A stretch of DNA of 64,000 nt from DATAEE01 sp963725145. Its GTDB lineage: Bacteria; Acidobacteriota; Vicinamibacteria; Vicinamibacterales; 2-12-FULL-66-21. The DNA is taken from NCBI GenBank assembly GCA_963725145.1, contig CAVRXL010000012.1:1426001-1490000 (forward strand), read 5' to 3'. Under the pieces are notes generated by a model, which had not been told where the DNA came from, searched no databases, and was given only the letters and a program-made list of their open reading frames with translations. Shown piece by piece: positions 51,490 through 59,188 of this stretch (positions within the stretch are counted from its first letter, which is position 1; every line of letters starts with the position of its first letter). The translations under genes and the position numbers were made by a program.

Positions 51490-52146
51490 ATGATGATGCG
51501 TGCCCTCTTTCTTCCGACCATCCTGCTCGCGGCCGTGCTGTTCGTCGCCGCCCCATGGCTCATCGACGGCGCACCGACGGAGTCCACCATGGGCTTCGTG
51601 CAGAAGATCTTCTATTTTCACGTGCCGTCGTGGATGGTGATGTTCTCGGCCGTGTTCGTCTGTGGCGTCGCCGGCGCGATTCATCTGTTCAAGAGAAGCG
51701 CAGCCGCGGATCGCGTGGCGGCGGCCTCCGCGGAGATCGCCGCCGTCTTCGGCATCATCGGCCTGATCACGGGTCCACTGTGGGCCCGCAAGGCCTGGGG
51801 CGTCTGGTGGCAGTGGGACGCGCGGCTGACCTCCGCGCTCATCCTGGAGCTCATTCTGATCGCCTATCTCCTGCTGCGACGGTACGGCGGCCCGGGATCG
51901 GAGAAGCTCGCATCCGGTGTCGCGCTCTTCGGAATGGCGAACGTGCCGTTCGTGTACTGGTCCGTCAACGTCTGGCGCACCCTGCATCCCAAGACGACGG
52001 TCGTGCCGTCGCTCGGTCCTGGCATGCGCGGGACATTCTGGTGGTGCACGCTCGCGTTCATGCTGCTCGGGGGGGCGCTGTTGGTCGCGCGCCTTCGCCT
52101 CGAGCACCTTCGCGCGCGCGTGGACGAACTGTATCTGGAGCATTGA
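51490..52146 (+). CDS. ccmC: Haem exporter/transfer protein CcmC
   Basis: This ~218-residue protein has six membrane helices with the WWD haem motif WGVWWQWDARLTSALILELILIAYLLLRR and conserved His in the flanking loops (FYFHVPSWMVMF; WRTLHPKT). CcmC loads haem onto CcmE. Three ATG codons in a row start the gene. The second or third gives the best spacing to AAGGA. Confidence 0.95.
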   Translation: MMMRALFLPTILLAAVLFVAAPWLIDGAPTESTMGFVQKIFYFHVPSWMVMFSAVFVCGVAGAIHLFKRSAAADRVAAASAEIAAVFGIIGLITGPLWARKAWGVWWQWDARLTSALILELILIAYLLLRRYGGPGSEKLASGVALFGMANVPFVYWSVNVWRTLHPKTTVVPSLGPGMRGTFWWCTLAFMLLGGALLVARLRLEHLRARVDELYLEH

Positions 52147-52147
52147 C

Positions 52148-52414
52148 ATGAGACGTGTGTTTGCGGCGATCGTTCTCGCTGGCACGCTCGGGATCGCGCC
52201 GGTTGTCGCGCAGCCGCAGCCGGCACAGGAGGAATTCGTGCCGGTCAAGGACGCCGAAACCGAACGGCTGCCGGCGGCGCCGCTGGTAATGTCGGCCTAT
52301 GCCGTTGCGTGGCTGCTCATCTTCTTCTACGTGTGGTCGCTCTGGCGCCGCCTCGATCGAGTCGAGCGCGAGCTGGTCGACCTCGGCCAGCGGGCGACCT
52401 CAAAAGGGAGATAA
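52148..52414 (+). CDS. ccmD: CcmD-like small membrane protein
   Basis: The ATG 1 base after the ccmC stop gives 88 residues: a cleavable-looking signal sequence (MRRVFAAIVLAGTLGIAPVVAQ), an acidic linker, and one membrane helix followed by basic residues (APLVMSAYAVAWLLIFFYVWSLWRRLDRVERELVDL). CcmD stabilises the CcmABC-CcmE complex. Position and the YAVAW...W-RRL-RVE segment fit. The extra N-terminal hydrophobic segment is unlike the short CcmD of proteobacteria. Confidence 0.75.
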   Translation: MRRVFAAIVLAGTLGIAPVVAQPQPAQEEFVPVKDAETERLPAAPLVMSAYAVAWLLIFFYVWSLWRRLDRVERELVDLGQRATSKGR

Positions 52415-52421
52415 TCGCCCC

Positions 52422-52577
52422 ATGGGCGGCATGACCGCGGCGCATTTCATCTTCATCCCCGCCGTCCTGCTGGTAGGCATCGTGATCGGCTGGATCCTCG
52501 GTTCCCGCGCGGCGGCTGATGCGTACGCCGCGAAGCTCCGAAAACAGGAGGAACGGGGGAGGGCAACAGGCCGGTGA
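52422..52577 (+). CDS. Very small single-pass membrane protein at the end of the ccm operon
   Basis: The 51-residue product MGGMTAAHFIFIPAVLLVGIVIGWILGSR...KLRKQEERGR has one strong helix and a basic coiled tail. It follows ccmD by 7 bases and overlaps the next gene by 4 bp (GTGA), so it is likely translated. No family was recognised. Placement suggests an accessory of the cytochrome maturation complex. Confidence 0.65.
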   Translation: MGGMTAAHFIFIPAVLLVGIVIGWILGSRAAADAYAAKLRKQEERGRATGR

Positions 52578-54451
52578 AGCGTCCGATCGTCGCCGCAGGG
52601 GGGCTCGTCTTCCTCGTGCTGTTCGTGAGGACGGCGTGGCTCAGCGACGACGCCTACATCACCCTCCGCACAGTCGACAACGTCCTCAACGGCTACGGTC
52701 TGCGGTGGAACGTCGCGGACCGCGTCCAGTCCTACACGCATCCCCTCTGGATGTTCGCGATGACCGCGGCGGGAGCCGTCACGGGGGAGGTCTACTTCAC
52801 CTCCCTTGCCCTGTCGATCGGGTTGTCGCTCGCGGTCGTGCTCCTCGTGGCCGGGCGGATCGCGGCGACCGCGCCGATGGCGCTTCTCGCCCTGTCCGCG
52901 CTGGGATTGTCAAAGGCCTTCGTCGACTACTCGACGTCCGGGCTCGAAAACGCCCTGACGCATCTGCTGCTCGTGGTGTTCTTTCTGATACGCGCCTCAG
53001 CCGACGGGTGGACATCTGCCGCTTCACGGGATCTGTTCAGGCTTTCGCTGCTGGCCGCGCTCATCATGCTCAACCGCCTCGACGCGGGGCTTCTCGTGCT
53101 TCCCGCGCTCGGGTTGATTGCCTGGCGCTCCGCGCCGGCCGGAGCCGGCGTGCGCGGCCTCGCCGCCGGACGGGTCTGGCTGCCAATCGCGCTCGGCATG
53201 GCGCCGCTCGTCGCCTGGGAGGTCTTCTCCGTCATCTACTACGGTTTCCCCTTCCCGAACACGGCGTACTCGAAGATCAAGACCGGCATCCCGGAGACGG
53301 AGCTCCTGCAGCAGGGGTTCCTGTACCTGCTCGACTCTCTTCACAACGACCCTCTGACGCTCTCGGTGATCGCGGCGGCGTTGCTGTCACCGTTCGTCGC
53401 GAGGCTGGACTGGACGATGCCCGCGGGCATCGCGCTGTACGTCGTGTATGTGGTCTGGGTGGGCGGCGATTTCATGAGCGGACGATTTCTGGCGGCGCCG
53501 TTCCTCTGCGCCGTGATGCACCTCGTGCGCCGGGAGGTTCGCGAGCCCAGCATCGCGTGGGTGGGGGCGATGGCGCTCGTCTGGATGGCCGGACTCGCCA
53601 CGTCGCCGCGGCCGACGTTCTGGACCGGCGCGGCCTACGGCGCGGACATCGAGCGCGCCGCGGCGATTGCGCCGACCGGCATCACCGACGAGCGGCGCTA
53701 CTACTATCCGCAATCCGGGCTGCTCAACGCGCGGCGCGGGGTTCCGATGCCGAACCACAAGTGGATCGACATGGGCCACGAGCTGGCCGCTTCCGGCGCC
53801 ACGTTCTTCTCGACCGACGCCGCGGGGTTCATCGGCTATGCCGCGGGTCCCGGCGTCCACTTCATCGACAAGTACGGGCTCGGCGACGCGCTCATCGCCC
53901 GGCTGCCCGCCGAGGTCCCCTGGCGGATCGGCCACTTCCGCCGGCGGGTGCCGGACGGGTACGAAGAGAGCATCAAGGCACGGCGCAACCTGATTCGCGA
54001 CGCGGGCGTTGCCGCCTACTACGACCGGCTGCAGATCATCGCGGCAGGGCCAATCTGGTCCGCGGAGCGCTTCAGGACGATCCTCGCGATGAACATGGGC
54101 CGCTACGAGCGGCTGATCGAAGGCTACGGCCTCGCGCGGGTGCCGCTCGACGGCGTCACGCAGCCGGGGAATCTCGCGATGACGCTTCGCGGCGTGGAGG
54201 TCATCCTGCCGCAGCCGACGCGCGCCGGGCGCATCGAGCTGAGCGTGTCGCGCAACGACGCCTATCGGCTGTTGTTCATCAACGACGGATCGGTAGTGGG
54301 GGAGCGTTCAATCGACCAACCGATGTCCCGCGACGGGAGTTTCCGTACCCACATCGTCGAGGCCCCGGCCCGCGAGTTCGACGCGATCCGCATTCTGCCC
54401 AGCCGCGGGGATTCCCTCTACCACCTGGGTTATCTTCGCGTCGTCCCCTAG
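52574..54451 (+). CDS. Multi-pass GT-C-like membrane protein
   Basis: This 625-residue protein starts at a GTG overlapping the previous stop. It has about nine or ten membrane helices in the first 380 residues and a soluble C-terminal ~240 residues. The first loop has the acidic pair expected of a GT-C transferase (WLSDDAYITLRTVDNVLNGYGLRWN, then VQSYTHPLW). The pattern resembles AftB-like and other polyprenyl-phosphate-sugar-dependent transferases. The C-terminal domain ends in a strand-rich segment (AGRIELSVSRNDAYRLLFIND). Donor and acceptor are unknown. It is coupled to the ccm operon end but is probably unrelated in function. Confidence 0.7.
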   Translation: MKRPIVAAGGLVFLVLFVRTAWLSDDAYITLRTVDNVLNGYGLRWNVADRVQSYTHPLWMFAMTAAGAVTGEVYFTSLALSIGLSLAVVLLVAGRIAATAPMALLALSALGLSKAFVDYSTSGLENALTHLLLVVFFLIRASADGWTSAASRDLFRLSLLAALIMLNRLDAGLLVLPALGLIAWRSAPAGAGVRGLAAGRVWLPIALGMAPLVAWEVFSVIYYGFPFPNTAYSKIKTGIPETELLQQGFLYLLDSLHNDPLTLSVIAAALLSPFVARLDWTMPAGIALYVVYVVWVGGDFMSGRFLAAPFLCAVMHLVRREVREPSIAWVGAMALVWMAGLATSPRPTFWTGAAYGADIERAAAIAPTGITDERRYYYPQSGLLNARRGVPMPNHKWIDMGHELAASGATFFSTDAAGFIGYAAGPGVHFIDKYGLGDALIARLPAEVPWRIGHFRRRVPDGYEESIKARRNLIRDAGVAAYYDRLQIIAAGPIWSAERFRTILAMNMGRYERLIEGYGLARVPLDGVTQPGNLAMTLRGVEVILPQPTRAGRIELSVSRNDAYRLLFINDGSVVGERSIDQPMSRDGSFRTHIVEAPAREFDAIRILPSRGDSLYHLGYLRVVP

Positions 54452-55188
54452 CGTCCGAGGCTGAGCCGGTTCGCCAACGACGATGGCAATCCTGCGGCCG
54501 TGATTTTCTGTTGCGCGGCAGCGACGGCATACTCCACGCGTCGAAGGCGCAGCGAGCGATCCTGCCCGTCATACACGGCGAACGCGGCGCGCGGGTCGCC
54601 GTCGCGCGGCTGCCCGACCGATCCTGGGTTGACGAGGTAACGAAGGCCTGCCTCGATCGGCAGCGTGAACTCCTCTCCTTCGGGCACGGTCCCCTCGAAC
54701 CGCGTGTCGCTGTGGAGGAAGATGACGGGGAGGTGGGTGTGTCCGAAGAGACAGAGCTGACGCGTCGAGGTGTCGAAGGCGCGCGCCGCGTCGCGGCCGT
54801 CGAAGATGTACGCGTCTTCGTCGAAGGGCGACCCGTGACAGATCTCGAGCGTCTCGTCGATCACCGCCGGGCCGGGCGGCAGGTTGCGCAGCCAGACGCG
54901 ATGCTCGTCGGTCAGGGTGTCGTAGGTCCACTCCGCCGCCCGACGCGCCAGGTGGTTGAACGCCGCGGCGTCATCGACACCGCACGCGGCCTTGTCGTGG
55001 TTGCCGCGGATGACCGCCAACGGATCGAGCCCGCGCACGCGCGCGATGACCTCGTTCGGATCCGCGCCGTAGCCGACGAGATCGCCGAGCACGAGCGCGC
55101 GGTCCCAGGAGTCGCGTGGCGCGGCCCCGAGCACCGCATCGAGCGCCTCGAGGTTGGCGTGAACATCAGACAGGATGAGATAGCGCAC
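54448..55188 (-). CDS. Calcineurin-like metallophosphoesterase
   Basis: The GTG at 55188 gives VRYLILSDVHANLEAL. This ~246-residue protein has the complete metal-site set: DVHAN, GDLVGYGADPNEV, GNHD, ICHGSP and FGHTH. It belongs to the YfcE/serine-threonine-phosphatase-like branch of phosphodiesterases. It is 5 bases downstream of aroK and converges on the GT-C gene with a 4-bp overlap. Substrate unknown. Confidence 0.9.
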   Translation of the reverse strand: MRYLILSDVHANLEALDAVLGAAPRDSWDRALVLGDLVGYGADPNEVIARVRGLDPLAVIRGNHDKAACGVDDAAAFNHLARRAAEWTYDTLTDEHRVWLRNLPPGPAVIDETLEICHGSPFDEDAYIFDGRDAARAFDTSTRQLCLFGHTHLPVIFLHSDTRFEGTVPEGEEFTLPIEAGLRYLVNPGSVGQPRDGDPRAAFAVYDGQDRSLRLRRVEYAVAAAQQKITAAGLPSSLANRLSLGR

Positions 55189-55193
55189 AGTCG

Positions 55194-55697
55194 TCAGTGG
55201 TCCTGCAACCAATCGATGATGCGGTCGGCGAGCTCCTCCGGCCGCGCCGCGCTCGCGTCGATACGTAAGTGCGCCAGCTCGTAGACGGTACGCCGAGCCG
55301 CATACAGCCGATCGAGCTGCGCACGATCGGCGGCGAGCGGCCGTCGCCCGTCCGCCGGGAGGCGCAGCAGAATCACGTCGAGCGGCGCGTCGAGCCAGAC
55401 CGACACGCCGTCCAGATTGATCGCCGCGCGCGTGTCGGGGTCTGCGAACGTGCCGCCACCGGTGGCGACGACGGTGTGGCGCAGGGGCATCAGCAGCTTG
55501 ACGATATCCCGCTCGACGCGGCGGAAGTACGCCTCTCCATGCCGGGCGAAGATGTCGGCCACCGCCAGCCGCTCGCGCGCCTCGATCAGGTTGTCCACGT
55601 CCTCGACCCGCCACCCCAGCCGGGCTCCGAGCGCTCGCGCAACGCTCGTCTTGCCGGCGGCCATGAACCCGACCAGATAGAGTTTATCGGTCTTCAC
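55194..55697 (-). CDS. aroK: Shikimate kinase
   Basis: This 167-residue kinase has the P-loop GFMAAGKTSVARAL, the shikimate-binding Asp in VEDVDNLIEA, the GE-YFRR-E block and TGGGTF, and an adenine-site Arg region (GRRPLAADRAQLDRLYAARRTVY). It phosphorylates shikimate with ATP. It overlaps aroA by 4 bp and follows it in the pathway order reversed. Confidence 0.95.
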   Translation of the reverse strand: MKTDKLYLVGFMAAGKTSVARALGARLGWRVEDVDNLIEARERLAVADIFARHGEAYFRRVERDIVKLLMPLRHTVVATGGGTFADPDTRAAINLDGVSVWLDAPLDVILLRLPADGRRPLAADRAQLDRLYAARRTVYELAHLRIDASAARPEELADRIIDWLQDH

Positions 55698-56992
55698 GCG
55701 CAGGCCGCGCGCAACGCCTCGAAATAGCCCGGGTACGAGACGTCAACGACGTCTGCGCCGACAATCCGCGACGGGGCGCGCCCCGCGAGCGCCGCGACCG
55801 CGAACGTCATGGCGAGGCGGTGATCGCCGACGGCGTCCGCCTCGCCGCCGGTCGGGCGTGATGGGTGGATCGCGAAGCCGTCCGCGCGCTCTTCGGCCCG
55901 CATCCCGAGCGCGCGCAGGCCGGCGACGAGCGCTCCGATGCGATCGCTTTCCTTGTGCCTGAGCTCTCCGGCGCCGCCGACCTCGACCGCGCCGCCGAAG
56001 GCGCCGAGCGCCGCGAGCGCCGGGAGCTCGTCGATGAGGAGCGGAACTTCCGCCGCCTGGATCGAGACCGGCTCGAGCCGGACGTGCGCGATCGTCAGGC
56101 GCCCCACCGGCTCGCCGGATTCCTCGCGCTCGACCTCGGCCACGACCGACGCGCCGGCGCGCCGAAGCACGTCGAGCCAGGCGGTCCGCGTCGGGTTGAG
56201 GCCGACTTCGTCGAACACGATGCGCGAGCCGGGCAGCCCGGCGGCCGCGACGGCGAGGAACGCGGCGGAGGAAATATCGCCCGCGACATGATGGTGGCCG
56301 GCGTGGAGCGGCTGGCCGCCGTCGAGGGAGACCGCGGCGCCCGCCCGGTCGACGTGGACGCCGAACGCGGCCAGCGCCCGCTCCGTATGATCTCGTGTAG
56401 CGGCCGGCTCTCGCACCGTCGTGCGCCCTGCGGCCTGCAGCCCGGCGAGCATGATCGCGCTCTTCACCTGCGCGCTCGGGATCTCGAGTGTGACGTCGAT
56501 GCCCTGGAGACGCGCGCCGCGCACTGTCAACGGTGGACGTCCGTCCACGCCGGTTTCGACGTGCGCGCCCATACGCCTCAGCGGCTCTGCCACGCGGCGC
56601 ATCGGTCGCCGGCTGAGCGAAGGATCGCCGACGATCGTCGCCTCAAAGGGATGGGCCGCCAGGACGCCCGCGAGCAGGCGCATCGTCGTACCCGAGTTGC
56701 GCGCGTCGAGCGTCGTCGTCGGCGGCGTCAGCCCGCCGGGGCCGCGCCCTTCGACGTCGACCGCGCCCGACGACCCCCGGACGACCCGCGCACCGAGGGC
56801 CGCCAGGCAGTCGAGCGTGGCCGCGCAATCGGCGCCGGGGGCGAACCCGCTGATTCGCGACGTTCCGCGCGCGAGGGCGGCCAGAATCGCGTAACGATGG
56901 GAAATCGACTTGTCCCCGGGCGGGCGGAGGCGGCCGCCGATGCGGCTCGCCGGTTCCACGAGAGCGGGACGAACCGCGCCGGCGCGGAGCAT
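55694..56992 (-). CDS. aroA: 3-phosphoshikimate 1-carboxyvinyltransferase (EPSP synthase)
   Basis: This 432-residue enzyme has the family blocks RLRPPGDKSISHRYAILAALA, LDARNSGTTMRLLAGVL, the LSRRPMRRVAEPLRRMGA segment and the C-terminal LRHKESDRIGAL and DHRLAMTFAVAAL. It makes 5-enolpyruvylshikimate-3-phosphate from shikimate-3-phosphate and PEP. Coupled to aroK. It is divergent from the RsbW-like gene. Confidence 0.96.
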   Translation of the reverse strand: MLRAGAVRPALVEPASRIGGRLRPPGDKSISHRYAILAALARGTSRISGFAPGADCAATLDCLAALGARVVRGSSGAVDVEGRGPGGLTPPTTTLDARNSGTTMRLLAGVLAAHPFEATIVGDPSLSRRPMRRVAEPLRRMGAHVETGVDGRPPLTVRGARLQGIDVTLEIPSAQVKSAIMLAGLQAAGRTTVREPAATRDHTERALAAFGVHVDRAGAAVSLDGGQPLHAGHHHVAGDISSAAFLAVAAAGLPGSRIVFDEVGLNPTRTAWLDVLRRAGASVVAEVEREESGEPVGRLTIAHVRLEPVSIQAAEVPLLIDELPALAALGAFGGAVEVGGAGELRHKESDRIGALVAGLRALGMRAEERADGFAIHPSRPTGGEADAVGDHRLAMTFAVAALAGRAPSRIVGADVVDVSYPGYFEALRAACA

Positions 56993-57042
56993 GCGCGCAC
57001 TATAGCACTCTGCATGTATGCTATGGGGGCTCTGCCGCCCGC

Positions 57043-57486
57043 ATGACGAGTGCCGCGCGACACGCTGTCCGCCTCCAGATCGCCAGCTCTTTCGACCTGC
57101 TGGACTTCGTCCAGCTTGTGAGCGATCGGCTCGGCGCCATGGCCGGCCTGGACGAGGATGCCGTCCACTGGGTCGGCGTCGCGGTGCGCGAAGGCGTCAT
57201 CAACGCGATCAAGCACGGCAACCGCGAAGACGTCGCCAAGCGCGTGACGATCGAGTTCGCGCTGGAGGCCGACGGCACGTCGGACGCCCTCATCGTCTCC
57301 GTCACGGATCAAGGCAGCGGGTTCGAGCCCGATGCGGTCGCCGATCCCCTCGCTCCCGAAAACGTGCTCAAGTCGAGCGGGCGCGGCATCTTCTTCATGC
57401 GCAGCTTCATGGACGACATCTCGCTCCGCCGCGTGCCGGAAGGCGGGATGCAAGTGCGCATGGTGAAGCGGCTCTCGCGCGCCTGA
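57043..57486 (+). CDS. RsbW-like serine-protein kinase / anti-sigma factor
   Basis: This 147-residue protein is a stand-alone HATPase_c of the RsbW/SpoIIAB kind. The N-box is VAVREGVINAIKHGNRED, the G1 box VTDQGSGFEPD, and the lid/G2 region SSGRGIFFMRSFMDDI. Such kinases phosphorylate STAS anti-anti-sigma proteins and hold a sigma factor. No sigma or STAS gene is adjacent. It is followed at 2 bases by the phosphatase gene. Confidence 0.88.
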   Translation: MTSAARHAVRLQIASSFDLLDFVQLVSDRLGAMAGLDEDAVHWVGVAVREGVINAIKHGNREDVAKRVTIEFALEADGTSDALIVSVTDQGSGFEPDAVADPLAPENVLKSSGRGIFFMRSFMDDISLRRVPEGGMQVRMVKRLSRA

Positions 57487-57488
57487 CG

Positions 57489-58283
57489 ATGCCCCACGAC
57501 CCGCTGTTGCTCGCCACCGCCGTGGAGGCGGTCGTTCGCGCGGGCGATATTCAGATCGCGCGGTTCGGCACCGGCGTCCGCGTCGACAAGAAGGGCGCGA
57601 TCGATCTCGTCACGGAAGTCGACCTCGAGGTCGAGCGGATGTTCCGGGCGATGATCGCCGAACGGTTCCCCGACCATCGCGTGCTCGCCGAGGAGCTCGG
57701 GGGCGCCCCCGGTGCCGCCGACGGCTATACCTGGATTTTCGACCCCCTCGACGGGACGACGAACTACGCGCACGGGTTCCCGATTTTCTGCTCGTCGCTC
57801 GCGCTGGAGATCGACGGCCGCATCGAGATCGCCGCCATCTACGATCCGACGCGCAAGGAGCTGTTCACCGCCGAGCGGGGCCAGGGCGCGCGGCTCAACG
57901 GCGCGCCGATGCGCGTCAGCAAGGCGGCCGACCTGATCGATTCGCTCCTGTGCACTGGCTTCCCGTACGACGTGCACGGCGCAATCGACGAGATTGTCGG
58001 GCTGTTCGCGGCGTTCGTCGGGCGCGCGCGCGCGGTGCGGCGTCTGGGTTCGGCCGCCATCGATCTGTGCTACGTCGCCGCGGGGCGTCTCGACGGGTTC
58101 TGGGAGCAGCGGCTCCAGCCGTGGGACATCGCCGCGGGAGCGCTGCTGGTCGAGGAGGCAGGCGGAACCGTGTCGCTGTACGACGGTTCCGCGTTCACAT
58201 CGAGGGCAGGCCAGGTCGTCGCCTCGAACGGCCACATTCACGCCCTGATGCTGGCGACGATCCGCGATTTCACCGGCAGATGA
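57489..58283 (+). CDS. Inositol-monophosphatase-family phosphatase
   Basis: The ATG at 57489 gives 264 residues; the longer frame upstream overlaps the kinase gene. Metal-binding motifs are present: LVTEVDLEVE, LAEEL, DPLDGTTNYAHGFPIF and the C-terminal QPWDIAAGALLVEEAGG. The family hydrolyses inositol-1-phosphate and related sugar or nucleotide monophosphates such as PAP or histidinol phosphate. The exact substrate cannot be told. Confidence 0.93.
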   Translation: MPHDPLLLATAVEAVVRAGDIQIARFGTGVRVDKKGAIDLVTEVDLEVERMFRAMIAERFPDHRVLAEELGGAPGAADGYTWIFDPLDGTTNYAHGFPIFCSSLALEIDGRIEIAAIYDPTRKELFTAERGQGARLNGAPMRVSKAADLIDSLLCTGFPYDVHGAIDEIVGLFAAFVGRARAVRRLGSAAIDLCYVAAGRLDGFWEQRLQPWDIAAGALLVEEAGGTVSLYDGSAFTSRAGQVVASNGHIHALMLATIRDFTGR

Positions 58284-58357
58284 CGCCGGGTGACATCCAC
58301 TTCGGACACCATCCGACTCCTGTCCCGCCGTAAACGGCGTGATCCCGCGGAATGAGC

Positions 58358-58373
58358 TGGCATTCTTCCTGCT
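58358..58373 (+). promoter_or_regulatory. Possible sigma-54 (-24/-12) promoter
   Basis: TGGCATTCTTCCTGCT keeps the GG and GC pairs at the exact 10-base separation of the TGGCAC-N5-TTGCW consensus. It lies only 13 bases before the ATG at 58386, so the transcript would be almost leaderless unless a later start is used. Confidence 0.3.
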
Positions 58374-58385
58374 CAACCGGCCGTC

Positions 58386-59114
58386 ATGAGCATTTCACAT
58401 TCGACAGCCCTGAAATCCTGCGGCGTGATGTTCGCGTTCTGCGCCGCGCTGGCGCTGCCCGCTGCCGCGGCCGCCCAGACGCAGACGGTCAACTTCTCGC
58501 TCGGCTATTTCGCCGTGACGGGCGAGGACGGGCGTGTGGACGACGATGTGCTCGTCGCGAATCTGTCGACTGAACCGGAACTGCTCTTCGAGATTGGGGA
58601 TTTCAGCAACGGCTTCGTAGGTGGCGAATGGCTGGTCGGCATCGGACGAAACTTCGAGGTCGGCGGCGGGATCGGCTACTACCGGAGCACCGTGCCCAGC
58701 ATATATCGCGATCTCACGCGACCGGACGACACCGAGATCTTTCAGGAATTGAAGCTCCGCATCACGCCGGTCACCGCGACGGCCCGGTTCCTCCCGCTCG
58801 GGCATGGCCGGTTCGAGCCGTACATCGGCGGCGGCGTCACGTTCTTCAGCTGGCGCTACTCTGAAACCGGTGAGTTCGTCGATCCATTCGATTTCGCCGT
58901 CTTCCGCGCGAGCTTCGTCGAGGACGGCACCGCGGTCGGCCCCGTGATCCTTGGCGGGCTCCGCTACGTGGCCGACCCGTGGGTCGCGGGATTCGAAGTG
59001 CGGTGGCAGGATGCGGCCGGCGATCTGCCGACGACCGGCGACAACTCGTTTCTGGGAAGCAAGATCGACCTGGGCGGGTTCACCACTCAGTTCACCTTCG
59101 GAATCAGATTCTGA
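58386..59114 (+). CDS. Small outer-membrane beta-barrel protein
   Basis: This 242-residue protein has a signal peptide (LKSCGVMFAFCAALALPAAAAAQ). Alternating amphipathic strands follow (FVGGEWLVGIGRNFEVGGGIGYYRS; LKLRITPVTATARFLPLG; RFEPYIGGGVTFFSWRYSE), ending in TQFTFGIRF with the terminal Phe needed for BAM-dependent insertion. It is probably an 8- or 10-stranded OmpA/OmpW-like barrel of unknown cargo. It lies downstream of a possible sigma-54 promoter and converges on the next gene. Confidence 0.85.
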   Translation: MSISHSTALKSCGVMFAFCAALALPAAAAAQTQTVNFSLGYFAVTGEDGRVDDDVLVANLSTEPELLFEIGDFSNGFVGGEWLVGIGRNFEVGGGIGYYRSTVPSIYRDLTRPDDTEIFQELKLRITPVTATARFLPLGHGRFEPYIGGGVTFFSWRYSETGEFVDPFDFAVFRASFVEDGTAVGPVILGGLRYVADPWVAGFEVRWQDAAGDLPTTGDNSFLGSKIDLGGFTTQFTFGIRF

Positions 59115-59120
59115 GATCAT

Positions 59121-59188
59121 TGCTGACTGCTGATTGCTGAGTGCTGACTGCTGAATTCAGCACTCAGCATTCAGAATTCAGCACTGAG
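59121..59188. repeat. CTGA/TCAG-rich palindromic repeat cluster
   Basis: Degenerate TGCTGA(C/T)T units on the left and (A)TTCAGCA(C/T)TCAGCA units on the right centre on a perfect 14-bp palindrome (TGCTGAATTCAGCA, 59149-59162). It separates two convergent genes and its right edge encodes the last residues of the minus-strand gene. Confidence 0.8.
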
